From: Halosaccharopolyspora lacisalsi
GTDB lineage: Bacteria; Actinomycetota; Actinomycetes; Mycobacteriales; Pseudonocardiaceae
NCBI RefSeq assembly: GCF_014137975.1
Contig: NZ_JACGWZ010000007.1
Location: 1-64,000, forward strand
Direction: 5' to 3'
Length of the DNA stretch: 64,000 nt
Shown here: in pieces, positions 61,879 through 64,000 of the stretch
Layout: the number at the start of each line of letters is the position of its first letter
Numbering within the stretch: the first letter of the stretch is position 1
Program-made: the position numbers and the translations under genes
The notes under the pieces: generated by a model
The model's input: only the letters and a program-made list of their open reading frames with translations
The model's database searches: none
Told to the model about the DNA's origin: nothing

Positions 61879-62038
61879 GGTGACCTTGCTAACCTTTCTC
61901 GTCCGGTTCCGATGGATCCCGACGCCCCTGGTCTGGATCCTGGCCTGGACGAAGTCGGGGTCTTCGCCTGCCGTGGGGCAGGCCGTGTTCTTCGAGCGAG
62001 CGCTGACTCCTGCGCGCGATGATCGGTAGGACCGTCGG

Positions 62039-62078
62039 CTGCGAACCACACCTGCGAACCCACATCCGCGAACCACAC
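62039..62078. repeat. Three tandem 13-base repeats in the rpsH-rpsN gap
   Basis: CTGCGAACCACAC, CTGCGAACCCACAT and CCGCGAACCACAC lie end to end, with small differences, in the intergenic stretch upstream of rpsH. Confidence 0.6.
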
Positions 62079-62082
62079 CGCC

Positions 62083-62125
62083 GACCCGACGAGCATACCT
62101 GTCACCAGGTACGACTCGTCGGGTC
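62083..62125 (-). terminator. Large hairpin after rpsN
   Basis: GACCCGACGAG (62083-62093) pairs with CTCGTCGGGTC (62115-62125) and an inner TACCTG-TCAC-CAGGTA stem sits inside. It begins 7 bases past the rpsN stop, so transcription into rpsH may be attenuated. Confidence 0.6.
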
Positions 62126-62131
62126 ACCGCC

Positions 62132-62317
62132 TCACCAGGAAGACTTGTGCACGCCCGGAAGCTCGCCGGCGTGGGCCATCTCGCGGAAGCAGATCCGGCA
62201 CAGCCCGAACTTGCGAAGGACCGAGCGCGGCCGACCGCACCGCTGGCAGCGGGTGTATCCCCGAACCTGGAACTTCGGCTTGCGCGCGGCCTTGTTGATC
62301 AGTGCCTTCTTGGCCAT
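62132..62317 (-). CDS. rpsN: Ribosomal protein S14 (zinc-binding type)
   Basis: The 61-residue type Z S14, [20 protein letters not shown], has CXXC pairs at Cys24/Cys27 (RCQRCGRP) and Cys40/Cys43 (LCRICFRE) for zinc. This form is used when zinc is sufficient; many actinomycetes carry a second zinc-free copy elsewhere. 42 bases after rplE. Confidence 0.96.
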   Translation of the reverse strand: MAKKALINKAARKPKFQVRGYTRCQRCGRPRSVLRKFGLCRICFREMAHAGELPGVHKSSW

Positions 62318-62359
62318 CGGCTCAGTTCTCCTTGTTTCGATCCTGCGCGACGGCCACGA

Positions 62360-62938
62360 TCACTGCTGCTCCTTGAACGGGAAGCCCAGCTGCCGCAGCA
62401 GCACCCTGCCTTCCTCGTCGGTGGTGGCCGTAGTCACTACTGTGATGTCCATGCCCCGGGTGCGGTCGATCGCGTCCGGGTCGATCTCGTGGAACATCGT
62501 CTGTTCGTTGAGGCCGAACGTGTAGTTGCCGTGGCCGTCGAACTGCTTCGGCGACAGACCGCGGAAGTCCCGGATGCGCGGCAACGAGATCGTCACCAGC
62601 CGGTCCAGGAACTCCCACATACGCTGGCCGCGCATGGTGACGCGAGCACCGATCGGCATTCCCTCGCGCACCTTGAACTGCGCGATGGACTTACGGGCCT
62701 TGCGAACCTCGGGCTTCTGGCCCGTGATGGTCGTCAGGTCACGGATCGCGCCCTCGATGACCTTGTTGTCCCGCGCGGCCTCACCGACACCCATGTTCAC
62801 CACGACCTTGACCAGGCCGGGCACCCGCATCGGGTTGGAGTAGGTGAACTCCTGCTGCAGCGCCGGAACGATCTCCTCGCGGTAACGGGTCTTGAGCCGG
62901 GGGACGATCTTCTCTGTGGTTTGTTCAGTCGTAGTCAC
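62360..62938 (-). CDS. rplE: Ribosomal protein L5
   Basis: The 192-residue 5S-binding protein [60 protein letters not shown] and [20 protein letters not shown] is complete. Three bases after rplX. Confidence 0.97.
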   Translation of the reverse strand: MTTTEQTTEKIVPRLKTRYREEIVPALQQEFTYSNPMRVPGLVKVVVNMGVGEAARDNKVIEGAIRDLTTITGQKPEVRKARKSIAQFKVREGMPIGARVTMRGQRMWEFLDRLVTISLPRIRDFRGLSPKQFDGHGNYTFGLNEQTMFHEIDPDAIDRTRGMDITVVTTATTDEEGRVLLRQLGFPFKEQQ

Positions 62939-62941
62939 GAG

Positions 62942-63256
62942 TCAGATGTCCTTACCGTTGCGCCGCGAGATACGCACCTTCTTGCCGTCCTCGTCGAAAC
63001 GATAGCCGACACGGGTGGGCTTGCCGTCGGAGTCGGTGACCATCACGTTGCTGGCATGAAGGGGGGCCTCCTGAGTGACGATGCCACCAGACTGCGCACC
63101 ACGTTCCCCGCGGGAGACCTTGGTGTGCTTCTTGATCTGGTTGACACCCTCGACCAGGACTCGCTCCTGCTTCGGGAAGGCCTGAATGACCTTGCCCTTG
63201 GCGCCCTTGTCCTTGCCGGAGATCACGACGACTTCGTCGCCCTTCTTGATCTTCAT
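62942..63256 (-). CDS. rplX: Ribosomal protein L24
   Basis: The 104-residue KOW-domain protein [60 protein letters not shown] is standard. ATG at 63256 overlaps the rplN stop (TGATG) with GGAGG upstream; a GTG one codon earlier is possible. Confidence 0.96.
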   Translation of the reverse strand: MKIKKGDEVVVISGKDKGAKGKVIQAFPKQERVLVEGVNQIKKHTKVSRGERGAQSGGIVTQEAPLHASNVMVTDSDGKPTRVGYRFDEDGKKVRISRRNGKDI

Positions 63257-63624
63257 CACAAAACCTCCGGCGCGAGCGAGATGATCTTCATGTACTTCTT
63301 GTCCCGCAGCTCACGGCCGATGGGACCGAAGATACGAGTCCCTCGCGGGTCGCCGGTGGGCTTGATCAGCACCGCGGCATTCTCGTCGAACCGGATGTAG
63401 GAACCGTCCGGACGACGCTTCTCCTTCTTCTGGCGGACGATGACGGCCTTGACCACATCGCCTCGCTTCACACCGGCTGCCGGGATGGCTTCCTTCACGG
63501 TTGCCACCACGACATCACCGAGACCGGCGTAACGCCGACCGGACCCACCGAGGACGCGGATCGTGAGGATCTCCTTCGCCCCGGTGTTGTCGGCGACACG
63601 CAGTCGCGACTCCTGCTGGATCAC
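63256..63624 (-). CDS. rplN: Ribosomal protein L14
   Basis: The 122-residue protein [60 protein letters not shown] to [20 protein letters not shown] is complete. It heads the spc unit; the gap to rpsQ holds a hairpin. Confidence 0.98.
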   Translation of the reverse strand: MIQQESRLRVADNTGAKEILTIRVLGGSGRRYAGLGDVVVATVKEAIPAAGVKRGDVVKAVIVRQKKEKRRPDGSYIRFDENAAVLIKPTGDPRGTRIFGPIGRELRDKKYMKIISLAPEVL

Positions 63625-63715
63625 TTCAACTCCTGACCCTAAGTTTCCGCGCTTTCACGCGAAGACACTCGGGCACGCCGGATTCCCGACCCGACGTGCG
63701 CGGTCATACCCGCAT

Positions 63716-63737
63716 GGGGAGCCGCGAAGGACTCCCC
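63716..63737 (-). terminator. Hairpin between rpsQ and rplN
   Basis: GGGGAG (63716-63721) pairs with CTCCCC (63732-63737). Lying just after rpsQ it marks the end of the S10 operon before the spc operon begins at rplN. Confidence 0.5.
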
Positions 63738-63745
63738 ACCGGTGC

Positions 63746-64000
63746 CTACTTGGCCTTTTCCTGAATTTCGACCAGGCGCCAGCGCTTGGTCGACGACAGC
63801 GGCCGGGTCTCCATCAGCAGCACCCGGTCGCCCTCGCCCGCACTGTTGTCCTCGTCGTGCGCCTTGACCTTGGTGGTCTGACGCATGACCTTGCCGTACA
63901 GCGCGTGCTTCTTGCGGTCCTGCAGCGAGACCACGATCGTCTTGTCCATCTTGGAGGAGACGACGTATCCCTCACGGACCTTGCGGTAGTTGCGGCCTTC
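63746..64000 (-). CDS. rpsQ: Ribosomal protein S17 (start beyond window)
   Basis: The visible part, [20 protein letters not shown] then [32 protein letters not shown] to LVEIQEKAK, is S17 of the 30S subunit. It runs off the right edge; only a few N-terminal residues are missing. It is the last gene of the S10 operon. Confidence 0.93.
   Translation of the reverse strand, partial: EGRNYRKVREGYVVSSKMDKTIVVSLQDRKKHALYGKVMRQTTKVKAHDEDNSAGEGDRVLLMETRPLSSTKRWRLVEIQEKAK

Noticed and set aside
1-64000. tRNA, rRNA and CRISPR features
   Set aside because: No cloverleaf with a GTTCRANYC arm, no rRNA-like sequence and no regularly spaced repeats were noticed on either strand.

Overview
The window is high-GC DNA (about 70% by eye) with many GTG and some TTG starts, tightly packed operons with GTGA/ATGA overlaps, an ESX (type VII) locus and zinc-ligand S14. 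These point to an actinomycete, most likely of the order Pseudonocardiales. From alr through nnr, glmS, glmM, rpsI-rplM, the ESX genes, truA, rplQ, rpoA and into the spc operon, gene order follows the mycobacterial chromosome around ESX-4, so most of this is conserved backbone with short accessory insertions. I saw no rRNA, tRNA or CRISPR array.

Region 1 (1-15.2 kb) handles purine nitrogen and glyoxylate. On the minus strand hydroxypyruvate isomerase, tartronate semialdehyde reductase, a glyoxylate carboligase-like ThDP enzyme and glycerate kinase (cut by the left edge) form a glyoxylate-to-glycerate route. Divergent on the plus strand are a thiamine-binding protein, a YheO-type HTH protein, OHCU decarboxylase, 5-hydroxyisourate hydrolase, uricase and a urate/xanthine permease, which take urate to allantoin. 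After a GH43 protein and an unusual pair (an Arg/Ser-rich 58-residue protein and a Ser/Thr kinase) come an HpcH/HpaI-like protein, malate synthase and a divergent IclR regulator. Allantoinase and allantoicase are not in the window.

Region 2 (15.2-34.4 kb) is cell-wall and housekeeping backbone: tsaE, alpha/beta hydrolase, alr, nnr, glmS, glmM, rpsI and rplM. Three accessory patches break it: an IS200/IS605-type element with an intact TnpB and a decayed TnpA (about 23.0-24.8 kb); a lower-GC patch of Pro/Gln-rich membrane proteins and a partial gene duplication (25.5-27.4 kb); and a set of ESX-substrate-like genes (27.4-31.3 kb) next to three very small membrane ORFs.

Region 3 (34.8-48.8 kb) is an ESX-4-type secretion locus: two WXG100 proteins, an Hsp70-like membrane protein, EccC, EccD, mycosin, EccB, EccE and an EccE-linked protein. 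A predicted nuclease gene bounded by two identical 49-bp near-palindromes lies between it and truA.

Region 4 (49.9-64 kb, all minus except one methyltransferase) is truA-rplQ-rpoA-rpsD-rpsK-rpsM-rpmJ-infA, then map-adk-secY and the spc operon rplO-rpmD-rpsE-rplR-rplF-rpsH-rpsN-rplE-rplX-rplN, ending in rpsQ at the right edge. Hairpins separate several of these transcription units.
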